Source: Klebsiella pneumoniae (GTDB lineage Bacteria; Myxococcota_A; UBA9042). From it: DNA of 64,000 nucleotides. The stretch's first letter is position 1. Every line of letters begins with the position of its first letter. The stretch covers positions 1 to 64,000 of the forward strand of contig CAMDBH010000005.1 in NCBI GenBank assembly GCA_945889325.1, read 5' to 3'. Of the stretch, positions 26,801 to 35,936 are shown one piece after another. The notes beneath the pieces are model-generated. The model was not told the DNA's origin. It searched no databases and saw only the letters and a program-made list of their open reading frames with translations. The position numbers and the translations under genes were made by a program.

Positions 26801-29800
26801 CCACCCCGGCGACTTTGTCGGTTTCTTCTTCAACGACAGTCTTGGCCATCGCACCTTTGACCGTAGTCTGCTCGCCATCGAGACCAGTGGCCTTCAGCGC
26901 GCCCTTCTTCAGCAAATCTGTTGCAATTCCAGTAAGCGCCGCGCCCGGCATACCTTTGACTTTCTCTGTAACGCTGGCTTTGAGCGTGTCGCCCATGGTG
27001 GCAAACGGCCGTTCGTTGGTGAGAAACGACCGACCCAAATCTTCCGACACGCCGCTAATCAAGCCTGTCGCCTGCTTTTTGTACTGCGCCGCCAACACTT
27101 CACCCAAAACAGGATGATCTTTGAACGCCAGTTTGAGGGCGTCCCAACCGATGCGACTCTCGCCAAACGCCGCCGCCGCTTTTTCGCCCAACGGGCCAAT
27201 GCCCGCGGAAAGTGCAGTCAGCAGCAGTTCTTTGGCCAGATCGGACTTCTTGTACGCATCGCCCTGAATCGCCAATTTGGTCAGTTCCGTCGCCAAAACG
27301 GGTCCGCCGGCGGCTAGACATTGCATGAGGAACGGCAAGGAAGCCGCGCCTGCGCCGCCCGTGGCAAAAGTAACGATTGCGGCCGCCACAATGGCGATCA
27401 CCGTGGTCGCGATTTTCTGCGCTTTTTCGCGCATTTCGTCAAAGGCCTTGGTGCGTCGCTCCAAATCCGTCTTCGATTCTTCAATCTTGCCAGCGCCTTC
27501 CTTCTTGGCCTCTTCTTGCTTCTTTTCGTCCGGACCGGCTTCTTTGACCGCCGCATCCGTCTTGCGGTGCTCGGCGACTACGTTGTTGGTCGCTTCTTTG
27601 CGTTCATCCGACTTCGCTGACAACCCACTGAATTGAATGCCGGTATTCTTCAAACCCTGTTCGTCCAGCGTCGCCAGCGTATCCATGCGCGCCCGCGTCA
27701 ATTCGTCGTTTGGCACTTTACTTTCGGCCAGCGCTTTCTTGAATTCCTCATCCTTATCAGCGGCACTGACCAATTTTGTCGTCAACTTGCGTTTGGTCGC
27801 GACAACTTCACCGGTACTCATCTGACTCTCTAGGAAAACTTGCCGATCGGCGCGAATGCCAAGAATAAACTTGGCCATCGTGTCTTGCCGCGTCTGCAGT
27901 TCGGCGGCCAAGGCTTTGACCTTCGCCGACGGTGGCGGTTTGAGCGCTTGCAACGCTGCCAGTTGCTTCTTGCCGGCGATTTCTGCCTCATTCAGTTTGC
28001 GGAATTCACCGACGTTGGACCATTGCTCCAACAATTCAACGCCATCCAAGTCTTCGAACGACTTGACAATCGCCGAATCGTGAGAGCCCATGCCCAGCGG
28101 CCCGCCCTTGGCTTGCTCCAAACGTTTGTCCACATCGATTAGCTTGGAAGGATCGAAGCTGCCCTCGGAAAGCGATTGATACGCAGCGGGAAACTTGGCA
28201 AACAGCCAACCCGCCGTCGGATTGGGCAAGGTCATGTAAACTTGGTGGAGAAACTCCTTCGCCATCAGCGGCGCCTTGCCGGCCTTTGGACCGACGGTGC
28301 CCGACTCGCCGGGATTGGCTTTGGCCTCACTTTTGCGCGCGGCCGATTGAGATTTCTGCAACACCGCGAGAATTTTATCTTTATCTGGGAACAGCCACAC
28401 CTTTTGCACTTCGATATCGATCTGCGTCGACCAATATTCCGGTCGCAAAATCGCGTCCTCTTCTGCCTGCTTAACCAACTCGGCGTCGGTCTTTCCCTCA
28501 GTCCCCTTCATCTCATCAAAAACGCCCATCAGCGCTTCAATTTGCGTGCGCTCCTTGCCGGGCAGGCAAAACGTTTTCAACGTCGACATCATGGCTTTGT
28601 CGGTGCGAGTCTGCATAAAATCGGCACCTTGCATGTCAGACACGATCGCCAAAACGTCAGCGGCCATCCCAGTCCAAGGCGCTGCGCATAGCATTTTCAA
28701 GCGCTGATAGCCCGAACCCATCGCTTCGCCAAACTTGAATTTGGCATACATTTCAGCACATTCTTTCTCATCCAGCCCCGCCGCCTTGAGCTTGAGCGCC
28801 ACCAGCGACATCGCTTTTTCAAACAACGACTGCTTTTGCGCGCGGGTGGTCGTCGGCTTTTTCCACATTTCCTGACCGGCAGGTTGCAAGAATGCCACGA
28901 GGTACTGTTCGCGCTGTGTGTCGGTCAAGGCGTTGATTTCTTTCTTGACTTTCTCCTCGTCGGAATTAAACGTTGCCTTGCTCTCGGTGTCGATCGTGTT
29001 GACGACGCCTTTGACAGCATCGGCATCGGCGATCTTCTTCTTGTCTTCTTCTTGCTTCTTCTTTGCTGCCTCAGGATCGGCTTTTGCGTCTTTTTTCGGT
29101 TCCTTAGACACCGCCACGTTCTCTGGCGGTTTGACCATCGACAGGATCAAATCCTTGTCCGCGCGGCCCAAGCCCCACACATAACCGGAAGCGGCCGTCA
29201 GCGCGATGCGCAGATCGCTGCCTTCCGCAAAGGCCTGTTCGCGCTCCATGATGCTGGCCGATTCGACCCAAGCCTTGATGTCTTCGATCAAATGTTCGCG
29301 ATCAACGCCGATGCCAGCGCAGCGCTGCTTGATGATCGCCGCCAAATGGCCCTGTTTCCAGTACTGTTGCAATTGGATCGCCGCGTCGACATCTTTTGGC
29401 GCCGGTTTGGCTGACAGGGCACCCTGCAGATAGTTAAATGTTTCTAAGCGATTGTAGCCGACCGCACTCAATTTTTGCCGGAACGACGCGGCCCAAACCG
29501 CCCAAATGCCGCCCCATTCGGCCAACGGCGCTGCTTCGCTCAGGTGGATGACTTCTTCTTCGTTGCACGCTGGCGTGCTAACATAGCCCAATGACAAGGC
29601 AATTCGGTTTAGGTTAGAAGGCGTACCTCTTTCGATCAAGTCGCTCAGGTAAGAGCTAGCAAACGGTCGGGTGAATGTTTTGGCCAGCGTGTCTTTGAGC
29701 GCGCCACCGAATTTTTTTGTGTATTCGGCTTCGAGGCCTTTGCCGCCGCCCGACAATTGCAAAGTCGCCGAATCCCAATCTTTGGCATCGATGGCCTTCT

Positions 29801-30740
29801 TCAGCAACGTAATCCGCTGATCCATCGACGCATCGAGGATGGCCTGATTGGCCTTGGCGGCGTCAGCAGTGCCGGCGGTTGGCTTGGCCGGTGTTTCGCC
29901 GCGTTTTTGAATGGTTCCACTGTCAACCGTGCCCGCGCCAATGGCCACCGATTGGCCGCCAGCAACCGCTTGTCCGGCCGATTCCGCTTGTTGTTCAGCA
30001 GCATCGCCACCGCCCATGTGCGCGGCTTCGCGCGTCTGCGGTTTGCCGGCGGGCGCAGCGGCCGCACCCTTGGCCGCTGGTTTCTGCGCGCCACCGCTGG
30101 GCTTTTTGTCCGCTCCGACGGGCGCGGGCCCCCCTGAATCGCCGCCGGACCCGCCTTTGGCTGCTTCCGGTGGCTTTTGCATCGACGGATTTTGCTGAAC
30201 GATATGGGTCAGCTCATGCGCGAGCATGGTCTCGCCCTCTTTGCTGGCGAGATCTGGGGCCTTATCGGCGACAAAAATGTCCAATCCTTGCGCGAACGCC
30301 TGCGCCCCTTGTTTTTCCGGCAAACCAGTGCCCATGTGCACGCGAACACCGGAGAAATCGACGCCAAATGCCTTGGCCATCTTCGGCGACACGGGCAAAG
30401 TTCGCGGTTTGGCCGGCTCAGCGGCCCCTTTGACTTTGGCGTAGTTGCCACCGGCTGCGGCCGGCGACTGCAGATCGCGGCCGGGCGCGTAGCGCTCCCC
30501 TTTGGCGCCTTTTTCCATGACTTCAGCGGTTTTTGCGCCGGCCGACTTGCGACCTTCGGCAGCCCCGCCTTTACCGCCATCGGCCCCTTCGCCTTTGCCA
30601 GCACCCGCATCGGAGCCGTGGCCTTTTTCTGCGGCGGCCGCGGGCTTTTGCGGTTCCTTGGCCGGTGCCGCCGAGTCGAGCGCGCCGCCCAAAGGTGCCG
30701 AAGTTGCGCCTGATTCACCCTGATCGTGTTCGGTGGCCAT
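23850..30740 (-). CDS. Giant DUF4157 protein, polymorphic-toxin-like
   Basis: 2,296 residues from a well-placed ATG with GAGG upstream. Residues 1-110 are Gly/Ala/Lys-rich and disordered. A DUF4157 domain follows (about 112-190): FGVDFSGVRVHMG then MLAHELTHIVQQ, with the zinc-protease-like HELTH at 175-179. This domain marks proteins associated with extracellular contractile injection systems and large polymorphic toxins. The middle is long and helical with many Lys/Glu segments; a hydrophobic stretch lies near residues 1160-1220 (VIAIVAAAIVTFATGGAGA). Residues about 1620-1890 are Pro/Ala/Val repeats, followed by a C-terminal region of some 400 residues with no recognised fold, the usual place for a toxin domain. 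There is no signal peptide. No injection-system genes are in the window. A probable immunity gene follows. Confidence 0.85.
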   Translation of the reverse strand: MATEHDQGESGATSAPLGGALDSAAPAKEPQKPAAAAEKGHGSDAGAGKGEGADGGKGGAAEGRKSAGAKTAEVMEKGAKGERYAPGRDLQSPAAAGGNYAKVKGAAEPAKPRTLPVSPKMAKAFGVDFSGVRVHMGTGLPEKQGAQAFAQGLDIFVADKAPDLASKEGETMLAHELTHIVQQNPSMQKPPEAAKGGSGGDSGGPAPVGADKKPSGGAQKPAAKGAAAAPAGKPQTREAAHMGGGDAAEQQAESAGQAVAGGQSVAIGAGTVDSGTIQKRGETPAKPTAGTADAAKANQAILDASMDQRITLLKKAIDAKDWDSATLQLSGGGKGLEAEYTKKFGGALKDTLAKTFTRPFASSYLSDLIERGTPSNLNRIALSLGYVSTPACNEEEVIHLSEAAPLAEWGGIWAVWAASFRQKLSAVGYNRLETFNYLQGALSAKPAPKDVDAAIQLQQYWKQGHLAAIIKQRCAGIGVDREHLIEDIKAWVESASIMEREQAFAEGSDLRIALTAASGYVWGLGRADKDLILSMVKPPENVAVSKEPKKDAKADPEAAKKKQEEDKKKIADADAVKGVVNTIDTESKATFNSDEEKVKKEINALTDTQREQYLVAFLQPAGQEMWKKPTTTRAQKQSLFEKAMSLVALKLKAAGLDEKECAEMYAKFKFGEAMGSGYQRLKMLCAAPWTGMAADVLAIVSDMQGADFMQTRTDKAMMSTLKTFCLPGKERTQIEALMGVFDEMKGTEGKTDAELVKQAEEDAILRPEYWSTQIDIEVQKVWLFPDKDKILAVLQKSQSAARKSEAKANPGESGTVGPKAGKAPLMAKEFLHQVYMTLPNPTAGWLFAKFPAAYQSLSEGSFDPSKLIDVDKRLEQAKGGPLGMGSHDSAIVKSFEDLDGVELLEQWSNVGEFRKLNEAEIAGKKQLAALQALKPPPSAKVKALAAELQTRQDTMAKFILGIRADRQVFLESQMSTGEVVATKRKLTTKLVSAADKDEEFKKALAESKVPNDELTRARMDTLATLDEQGLKNTGIQFSGLSAKSDERKEATNNVVAEHRKTDAAVKEAGPDEKKQEEAKKEGAGKIEESKTDLERRTKAFDEMREKAQKIATTVIAIVAAAIVTFATGGAGAASLPFLMQCLAAGGPVLATELTKLAIQGDAYKKSDLAKELLLTALSAGIGPLGEKAAAAFGESRIGWDALKLAFKDHPVLGEVLAAQYKKQATGLISGVSEDLGRSFLTNERPFATMGDTLKASVTEKVKGMPGAALTGIATDLLKKGALKATGLDGEQTTVKGAMAKTVVEEETDKVAGVVKQTGSDLIQGKSTEKVDVAEVVLGQVEIGNKALEKGGEVFHINQVLKQGSAEQIAEELKIKSDEAKALAESVKGKDMTAAVAVINAHYLTVLQGKGKDTAYLASLGLDSPQARAEWAEHAKAEPPKNIEEAKEQVGIFTLERKLGPDAAKKAAQLTDEQIAAKAGVDMANSSAALADEIFKATKGWTGDEGANLKAAQALRDQYYLDTLGGKHEYDPKIAAQFGLNTEEAFAEFVAKGPKGFASVADAKTKVAEFEKEEEAKALVAKKPPEVKKEEAKPGPLTVEPPKAEPEKKKEEVAKKEPAAVEPALAPDAHAASKPVVPAPVVLPPAPAAPAAAKPVAPAPVAVAPAPVAPAAPKPVAPVPVAVAPAPVAPAAPKPVAAAPVAVAPAPVTPAAPKPAASAPVAVAPAPVAPAAPKPVAPAPVAVAAAPVAPASPRPVAPAPVAVAPVPVAPATPRPVAPAPVAVAPAPVAPAAPAPVTPGAPKPAAPAPVVVAPVASPAGPIVPPAVPGAAPRVVSAPAPVAPAPPKPVAPAPTPAPADVAPKAKPTATPSPAAAAAKPAETPAKPVVTPASDVSKHAVGPAPADWKSKVVGQMPAAAVQSDDAGHTYHMLNDGRAVATSVPSLLPPDIAAQVQGQVGKFNDKSRADRDLAVDADFANVKTTATLDEFNGMIGRMKYLVSDKSKASVALRVGKLNAAIARARPALLSHYGPVEGPKNVKTWIDDRLPLVTASAPKKFGEKATAQKPILKSKPAIDAKDMVVAEDCLVNYGAASIEEPATPSMIAASKGIMKVYDVGAAFSKGMSEPLKAVWLKRFGDDPKAAEAAFVTACKAANGLVTAPLGEERNPKFAGFSPATAFTGGISGFVGQAKDMAGVTGYNIALQRFALKADYYPSGAMFACTADVAQVQAEMAKPDGAKLGKPSIFNLLHFDENTYDEKDREFGHLADPNDPSKAGTALEMSCVGFPGVDFWGKAKLLS
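25381..25800. repeat. Seven 60-bp tandem repeats encoding a Pro/Ala/Val linker
   Basis: Seven units of exactly 60 bp, starting at 25381 and every 60 bp to 25741, encode 20-residue blocks built from PAPVAPAAPKPVAPAPVAVA-like sequence. They fall at about residues 1647-1787 of the DUF4157 protein, and less regular Pro/Ala sequence extends to roughly 25080 and 25880. Because the unit is a multiple of three, copy number can change without a frameshift. Such segments form stiff spacers between domains. Confidence 0.85.
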
Positions 30741-31078
30741 GTGACTGCCTCATGCTGGCTGGTACGTTGGGCTGTATCGCGATTTCCCCGCGGTTTCAGC
30801 ACAAAGTAGACGGCATCAATGCTTTTGCGCGGCGCTTCGCCCACGCACAGAAACACCTGCGGCAAGCGCAAAACGCACAACCGCAGGACAAACATACGCC
30901 GCAACGCTTTTTGGGTAAACACGGACGCCCATTAGCTGGGGCACACTGGCCCCGCATGGGCCATTTCGGCTGCAACATTTTGGCGATTCGCAGCTGACGA
31001 GCAAAAAACATTGCGCAACGCTGCCGCTGTCCATTATTCTGCGCGGGCTGGCGTATTTTGCGCCGCGCAGGGGTACCG
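30741..31078. other. Divergent intergenic region
   Basis: 338 bp separate the start of the DUF4157 gene from the start of the PNGase F-like gene, so promoters for both must lie here. I found no consensus promoter pair, long palindrome or supported small gene. Open frames on the minus strand here are Cys/Arg-rich and look like chance. Confidence 0.4.
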
Positions 31079-33163
31079 ATGCTTCGCGCCGTTGTTTGCT
31101 TGATCCTTTTCATTCCATTAACTTGTTGTGTAACACCGGCAGCGTCGCCATCGCCAGATGACACGACCGCTGCTGATGTACCAGATGTTGTCGCGGTCGA
31201 AATCGAAGCCCCCGACATCGTTGTCGATATTCCACCCGTCGACACCGGCGACACCGAATGCACACAAGCCTGTACAATTTTAGCGACTTGTGACGGATTG
31301 TCGTGGGACGTCTGCATGAAAAAATGCACAGGCGGCGACCCTTGCGACCGCACCTGCGTGACCGACAACAAGAAGTGCGAAGACGTTGCGGATTGTCTAG
31401 GTGTATGGAACCCCAAAGGGAAATTTGACGAATCGACGCCCGGCGTCGGCTGGCGAACGTTGGCCGGTGATTTCAACCTCACGACTGACGATGCAGGTGA
31501 CTGGTCGTTGCAGAACCAATGGAACGGCCGAGACAACTACGTTTTCTTGTTCACAGCCGTCGACTTCAAATACGCGGCCGAGATGTGGAAATCCAATATC
31601 AAGACGTGGTTGGTCGCGTCGCCCAAGAATGTCCATTACTTTTTCATGTATTACGACCAAAAAGGCGATCCCGCGGCGCAGAAACTGCTCACCGACTTCG
31701 AGGCCGTCTTCGGCAAGGCGCTGGGCAAACTCGACGCCGTCAGCCAATGCCAATGGAAGCGTAGGGTTCACTTTGTGGCTGAACCGCTCAGTTCCGCACA
31801 GGGCGCCCTTGCCGGCTTGATCAACAATGTCAAAGGGGTGGCGGCGTTGGGCATCGACCGCCAGCAAAATTGGCGGCAGATCGGCTTGTTGCAGACCGTC
31901 GGTGGTTCGCCCGATCTCAAGCAAGTGACTTTTGACGTGCGACACTGGAATTACAATTTCCAGCGTGACATTGATTTGGCCAAACAAACCGTAACGTTGG
32001 TGCCCGTGCATGCCGCCAAGGACGGTGCAGGCTTTGACGTCGAAATCGATTTTCCGCCAGCGAGTGAAATGAAGAAGTACGACACGATGGAAGTCGATCT
32101 GGGCGCGTGGTGCAAAGACCACAAGGATGAGAACTGTTCGGAATGGGACTACATTTCGTACGCGCGCCTTTGTGAACGCCAAACTGGACCGAACGCCGAC
32201 GCGACCACCAAGTGCCAGCCGTACGTCGCCGAAGCGGTTGAAGTCACGGAAACACTGGGTCTTTGCAAGGATGCCACCTCAACTTGCAAGGCGGATTTGG
32301 ACTGCGGCAAAGACATCAAGTGCGCAGGGTACGTCGCCCCAGTGAAGGCCGCCAAAGGCATGGTCGCTGACACAAAGACATGTAACTGCAATGGTTTGAG
32401 CGGAGAGAGTTTGGAGCGCAAACGCGTCTGTAAGGCCGATGGCAGCGGCTTCGGTGATTGCGAATGCGGCTGCCCGTTGGAAATCGCGCGCTGGATCACG
32501 CCCTACCACCGCGAAGGCCGATGGATCAGCGACATCTCGGAATCATTGGCGTATATCGGTAAAGGTGGCAAACAGCGCATCGCATTTGACGCAGCGAATT
32601 TTCCGATGATCGATTTCACCATCCGCTTGTCCAACCGCAAAGTCGGAGTCAAACCGGTGAAAATGGTAGAACTTTTCAGCCCAGGCGGCGGCTTCAACCA
32701 AAATTACAACAACCCTTACAAGCCGATGACGATCAACATCCCGGCGAGCACGAAAAAAATCGAGTTGTACGCCATCATCACCGGACATGGATTTGGCACA
32801 GACACTGAGAATTGCGCGGAATTTTGTAACCACGAACACCATTTCACGGTCAACGGCAGCGAACACGTCAAGAACCAGCCGGTCGCTGGGCAATTCTGGG
32901 GCTGTGCCGATCAGATCGAGCAGGGGGCCTTGCCCAATCAATTCGGCACTTGGACGCTCGGCCGCGGCGGCTGGTGCCCAGGCATGGATGTCAAACCCTA
33001 TCGGGTGGATGTCACCAAAGACGCCAAGATTGGGGCTGACAATATCATTGGTTATCAAGGGCTTTTTAAAGGAAAGACTTTTGTACCCGTTGCGCAAGAT
33101 GGCAAAAATGGCGGTTTTGGGGCCAATATAAACTTGCGCAGTTGGCTCGTATTTTACGAATAG
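31079..33163 (+). CDS. PNGase F-like glycosidase lipoprotein
   Basis: 694 residues from ATG 31079. The N-terminus has a hydrophobic leader and a lipobox-like LTCC at residues 14-17, then a Cys-rich segment (about 60-105). Two PNGase F-type beta-sandwich parts follow. The first ends in KKYDTMEVDLGAWC and ENCSEWDYISYARL. The second has RWITPYHREGRW, CNHEHHFTVNG and, near the C-terminus, GRGGWCPGMDVKPYRVDVT, which is highly typical of the family. Between them sits a second Cys-rich insert (about 395-470) containing CNCNG and CECGC. PNGase F removes N-linked glycans from glycoproteins. An outer-surface or periplasmic enzyme attacking foreign or self glycoproteins is likely; catalytic residues could not be mapped with certainty. 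It converges with a methyltransferase gene. Confidence 0.75.
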   Translation: MLRAVVCLILFIPLTCCVTPAASPSPDDTTAADVPDVVAVEIEAPDIVVDIPPVDTGDTECTQACTILATCDGLSWDVCMKKCTGGDPCDRTCVTDNKKCEDVADCLGVWNPKGKFDESTPGVGWRTLAGDFNLTTDDAGDWSLQNQWNGRDNYVFLFTAVDFKYAAEMWKSNIKTWLVASPKNVHYFFMYYDQKGDPAAQKLLTDFEAVFGKALGKLDAVSQCQWKRRVHFVAEPLSSAQGALAGLINNVKGVAALGIDRQQNWRQIGLLQTVGGSPDLKQVTFDVRHWNYNFQRDIDLAKQTVTLVPVHAAKDGAGFDVEIDFPPASEMKKYDTMEVDLGAWCKDHKDENCSEWDYISYARLCERQTGPNADATTKCQPYVAEAVEVTETLGLCKDATSTCKADLDCGKDIKCAGYVAPVKAAKGMVADTKTCNCNGLSGESLERKRVCKADGSGFGDCECGCPLEIARWITPYHREGRWISDISESLAYIGKGGKQRIAFDAANFPMIDFTIRLSNRKVGVKPVKMVELFSPGGGFNQNYNNPYKPMTINIPASTKKIELYAIITGHGFGTDTENCAEFCNHEHHFTVNGSEHVKNQPVAGQFWGCADQIEQGALPNQFGTWTLGRGGWCPGMDVKPYRVDVTKDAKIGADNIIGYQGLFKGKTFVPVAQDGKNGGFGANINLRSWLVFYE

Positions 33164-33175
33164 CGCTTGGAATAA

Positions 33176-34162
33176 TTACGTGGGTTTGCGGCCGATTGCT
33201 TCGATGCCGTTCCAACCGGGGCGGACGCGGATGTCGATGAGACCGGCGTCGTCAAACCATTTGCGAACTTGTGCCAGGGTCTTGGGATGGTCGTGCGCGG
33301 GTGCGAGCATGTCAAAAGTGTCCAATTCAGCTAGATCGCGCAGCATTGCCGGGTCGGCGTCGAAAACGCCGCGGTAATCGGCGATGCCGAGCATCCACGA
33401 CAAACTGCGGCCGCGGCGACCGATGAGTTTTTGGGCGACGCCGGTGAGTGGATAAATCGCGCGCACTTGAGCGCGCACGAGCGGGTGCAACACTTTGGTT
33501 GGTAAACGTTTGGTCAACGGGCGCAGCCAATATTTGCCCAGCAGCAACGATTTCCAATCCAAGCGATAGGAATCGATGGCGATTTGACCACCCGGTTTGA
33601 GGAAACGCACCAGACTGGCAAAAGCCGCGGCCGGGTCCGGGGTGTGCTGGATCACGCCGATGCACAAGACTTTATCAAAAGATTCATGGCTGTAGGGTGG
33701 CGAAAAAATGTCACCTTGCGCCAAATGCAGGTTGGGTGCCGCGCCGTTGTTGCGTTTGTTGGCATCGACAGCTGAACTGTAGTCAAAACTCCAAACATCT
33801 GCCCCTGTTCGCAGCAAATGCTCCGTGAAACGCCCCATACCGCTGCCAGCTTCCAATATTCGCTGCCCGGTCAGATTCCGCGCCCACTCAGTCTGTTCAA
33901 ACAAGCGGTTGCGACTCACATCACCCCAACCCTCCTTCGAATCCAATTGCAAACGGTCATACTTGTTCCACTGAAACCCAAAACTACCCGCATAGTTCTC
34001 TCGCGAGCAAAACCTCGGAATTCCTTGATAAATCTCGTACTCGTCCCCGTCGCCGCGCAGGTTTCCGGCCGACACCTCGCCACCGTCTTGCGCATGAACA
34101 GAAATTTCCAACGCTCCGCCAGTCCGCGGGTTGCGAAACCCAGATACATCTTCAATCTTCAT
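33176..34162 (-). CDS. Class I SAM-dependent methyltransferase
   Basis: 328 residues from ATG 34162 (an open frame continues to 34342 but has no homology). The SAM-binding motif ILEAGSGMGRFTEHL lies in the middle, followed by FDYSSAVDANKRN, and VLCIGVIQHTPDP corresponds to motif II of the Methyltransf_11/UbiE-like fold. The N-terminal 75 residues resemble the short FRNPRTGG...EYEIYQGIPRF segment that precedes the catalytic domain in many enzymes of secondary metabolism or surface glycan synthesis. The substrate is unknown. It converges with the PNGase F-like gene, 12 nt between stops. Confidence 0.85.
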   Translation of the reverse strand: MKIEDVSGFRNPRTGGALEISVHAQDGGEVSAGNLRGDGDEYEIYQGIPRFCSRENYAGSFGFQWNKYDRLQLDSKEGWGDVSRNRLFEQTEWARNLTGQRILEAGSGMGRFTEHLLRTGADVWSFDYSSAVDANKRNNGAAPNLHLAQGDIFSPPYSHESFDKVLCIGVIQHTPDPAAAFASLVRFLKPGGQIAIDSYRLDWKSLLLGKYWLRPLTKRLPTKVLHPLVRAQVRAIYPLTGVAQKLIGRRGRSLSWMLGIADYRGVFDADPAMLRDLAELDTFDMLAPAHDHPKTLAQVRKWFDDAGLIDIRVRPGWNGIEAIGRKPT

Positions 34163-34268
34163 ACGTTCATTTCCGAATTTTCGGCGCGCATCTTCGCGCG
34201 CTGCCCGCAGGGCAAAACTGCCGGAGGCAAAAGCAATGCGCAGCCAAAGCCGCGCGCAGCGCAAATGC

Positions 34269-35852
34269 TCAGCGACATGTCGCGACAAAAACGGGCTGTG
34301 GCCGCAAATTCTTACACTCTTCCGTATCGCAATGTAGTGCAACGCCGTTCATCGCTTCGATCAAATCTTTGTAGGGCGCGCCTTCGGGTACTGCGACAAC
34401 GATTGAAGAAGTTTGGCCATCTGCCCAAGATTGCAAACGATCACCGTCACCATGGCCCGCAGCCGACTGCAGGGCGCCGATTGTGCCGTCAAATGCGAGT
34501 TTGCCCGCATGTACTTGTTTTCCATCGTGAAAAACTACGGGAGCAAATGCTTTTGCTTCGAATGAATCTTTGCCGACGTTGGCCCATGCCGTGCACGACA
34601 ACATTTTGCCGCCGGGGGCCTTTAGCTTGAATACCACGGTCTTATCCTTGGCCAACAAGCTCATTTGGTATCCGGAACGGCGGTTGGTGCCGTCGCCGCG
34701 CCGCCGACCGACCAACACGACTGTGGTCCATTCTTTGGCGTGTTCGCCGATGATCGTGGAGCGCAAAAGCGGTTCCAAATAGCGCACGGGCACGTCTGGG
34801 TCGGACACCAGCATGATCGTGGATTGGTTGTACGCCGATGCCGTAGTGCTGCGGACGTCCTCGGCCAATTTGCTGGATTCTTCCAATAGTTTAGCGTCAG
34901 CTGCCCAGTCTGGTGTCCACGGCGTGTCCGGCTTGCGCAGTACGTTGTCCATCAACGAAATGCCGCGCGGTGTCACCGACAAGATGGCGTTGCCGCTAAG
35001 TGGTGCTGCTTGCGACGAGCGGATCGGCGGCATGAGCGGATATTCCTCATACTTCGGTACCTTGGTGATCTTCTCTTTGTATTTCAAGGCCACGCGATCC
35101 AAAAATGCGTTGTAGGGGCTTGCGGGAAACGATTTCTTGTACGCTTCAATTTGGCCGATCACGCCTTCGTAGTATTTGATCATTAACTGGAAGGGCCGTT
35201 CTTCCATCGGGACGTTCTTGCAGAATTCGCTGAATTTGGTCGCGCAGATTGTGTTGCATTCGTCTTCATAAATGGCAGTTTTGGACTCGAACATGAAAAC
35301 GAATTTCCAATACGTGAAAAAGCGCAAAACCCGATCGTCATGGACGTCGCTCGCAAACAGGTCCCACGTGCGCGCCAGAACGGCGGCGTGAAAGAAAAGA
35401 ATATCAAATTCAACGTCTTGTTCCCAAGGCGTGCCCTTGCTCACGCGGCGCGCGCCCGAAACTTCGCGCCAGTAGGCATTGGTTTCAAGTTTCTCGTCTT
35501 GGAAGAAATCGCGCTCGGCTTCCAACCAAGCCGCTAAAAGTTCGGCTTTTTCTGCGATTGCCGTCCCCGTCACATGCACGGCAGCCTTGCGAATTTCATT
35601 GGCCGGTGTGACCTGCACGGCCTTTTTGACAAAGGCCAGCCAGGGGTGCTCGTCATTGGCCGGATCATCGGTCGGCGGGATCGCGGCTACCACGCGTTTT
35701 CGCCGCATTTCCATGGCGATGCGCAAGTCATCTTCGGCCGCTTCGGCTTTGACTTCGGATTTTTTCTTCTTCTCACCGCAACTCGGCAGCGTCGGAATCA
35801 GCCCCAACACCGCGACAATGAAAACGAGTCTGCGCACCATGTGACTTTGCAT
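34269..35852 (-). CDS. Lipoprotein of unknown function with possible ExbD-like C-terminal folds
   Basis: 527 residues from ATG 35852, preceded by AAAGGCC; ATG 35840 is possible. The lipobox cysteine is at residue 25 (LPSC), followed by a charged GEKKKKSE spacer. Residues about 60-290 are helical, with a pair of cysteines in ECNTICATKFSEFC. The C-terminal half carries two stretches, SDPDVPVRYLEPLLRSTI and AVPEGAPYKDLIEAMNGVAL, that look like the periplasmic ExbD/TolR pattern (D..VPY..++..++). This suggests a duplicated ExbD-like fold; it is an impression from pattern only. Genes on both sides on this strand also encode envelope proteins. Confidence 0.62.
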   Translation of the reverse strand: MQSHMVRRLVFIVAVLGLIPTLPSCGEKKKKSEVKAEAAEDDLRIAMEMRRKRVVAAIPPTDDPANDEHPWLAFVKKAVQVTPANEIRKAAVHVTGTAIAEKAELLAAWLEAERDFFQDEKLETNAYWREVSGARRVSKGTPWEQDVEFDILFFHAAVLARTWDLFASDVHDDRVLRFFTYWKFVFMFESKTAIYEDECNTICATKFSEFCKNVPMEERPFQLMIKYYEGVIGQIEAYKKSFPASPYNAFLDRVALKYKEKITKVPKYEEYPLMPPIRSSQAAPLSGNAILSVTPRGISLMDNVLRKPDTPWTPDWAADAKLLEESSKLAEDVRSTTASAYNQSTIMLVSDPDVPVRYLEPLLRSTIIGEHAKEWTTVVLVGRRRGDGTNRRSGYQMSLLAKDKTVVFKLKAPGGKMLSCTAWANVGKDSFEAKAFAPVVFHDGKQVHAGKLAFDGTIGALQSAAGHGDGDRLQSWADGQTSSIVVAVPEGAPYKDLIEAMNGVALHCDTEECKNLRPQPVFVATCR

Positions 35853-35936
35853 AAATTTGGCCTTTGGCAAAAGAACAAGCGCAACCACGCCCAAGGGCGC
35901 TTTTTTAACAGCACGCGGTCGTTTCGTCGAGAGCCC

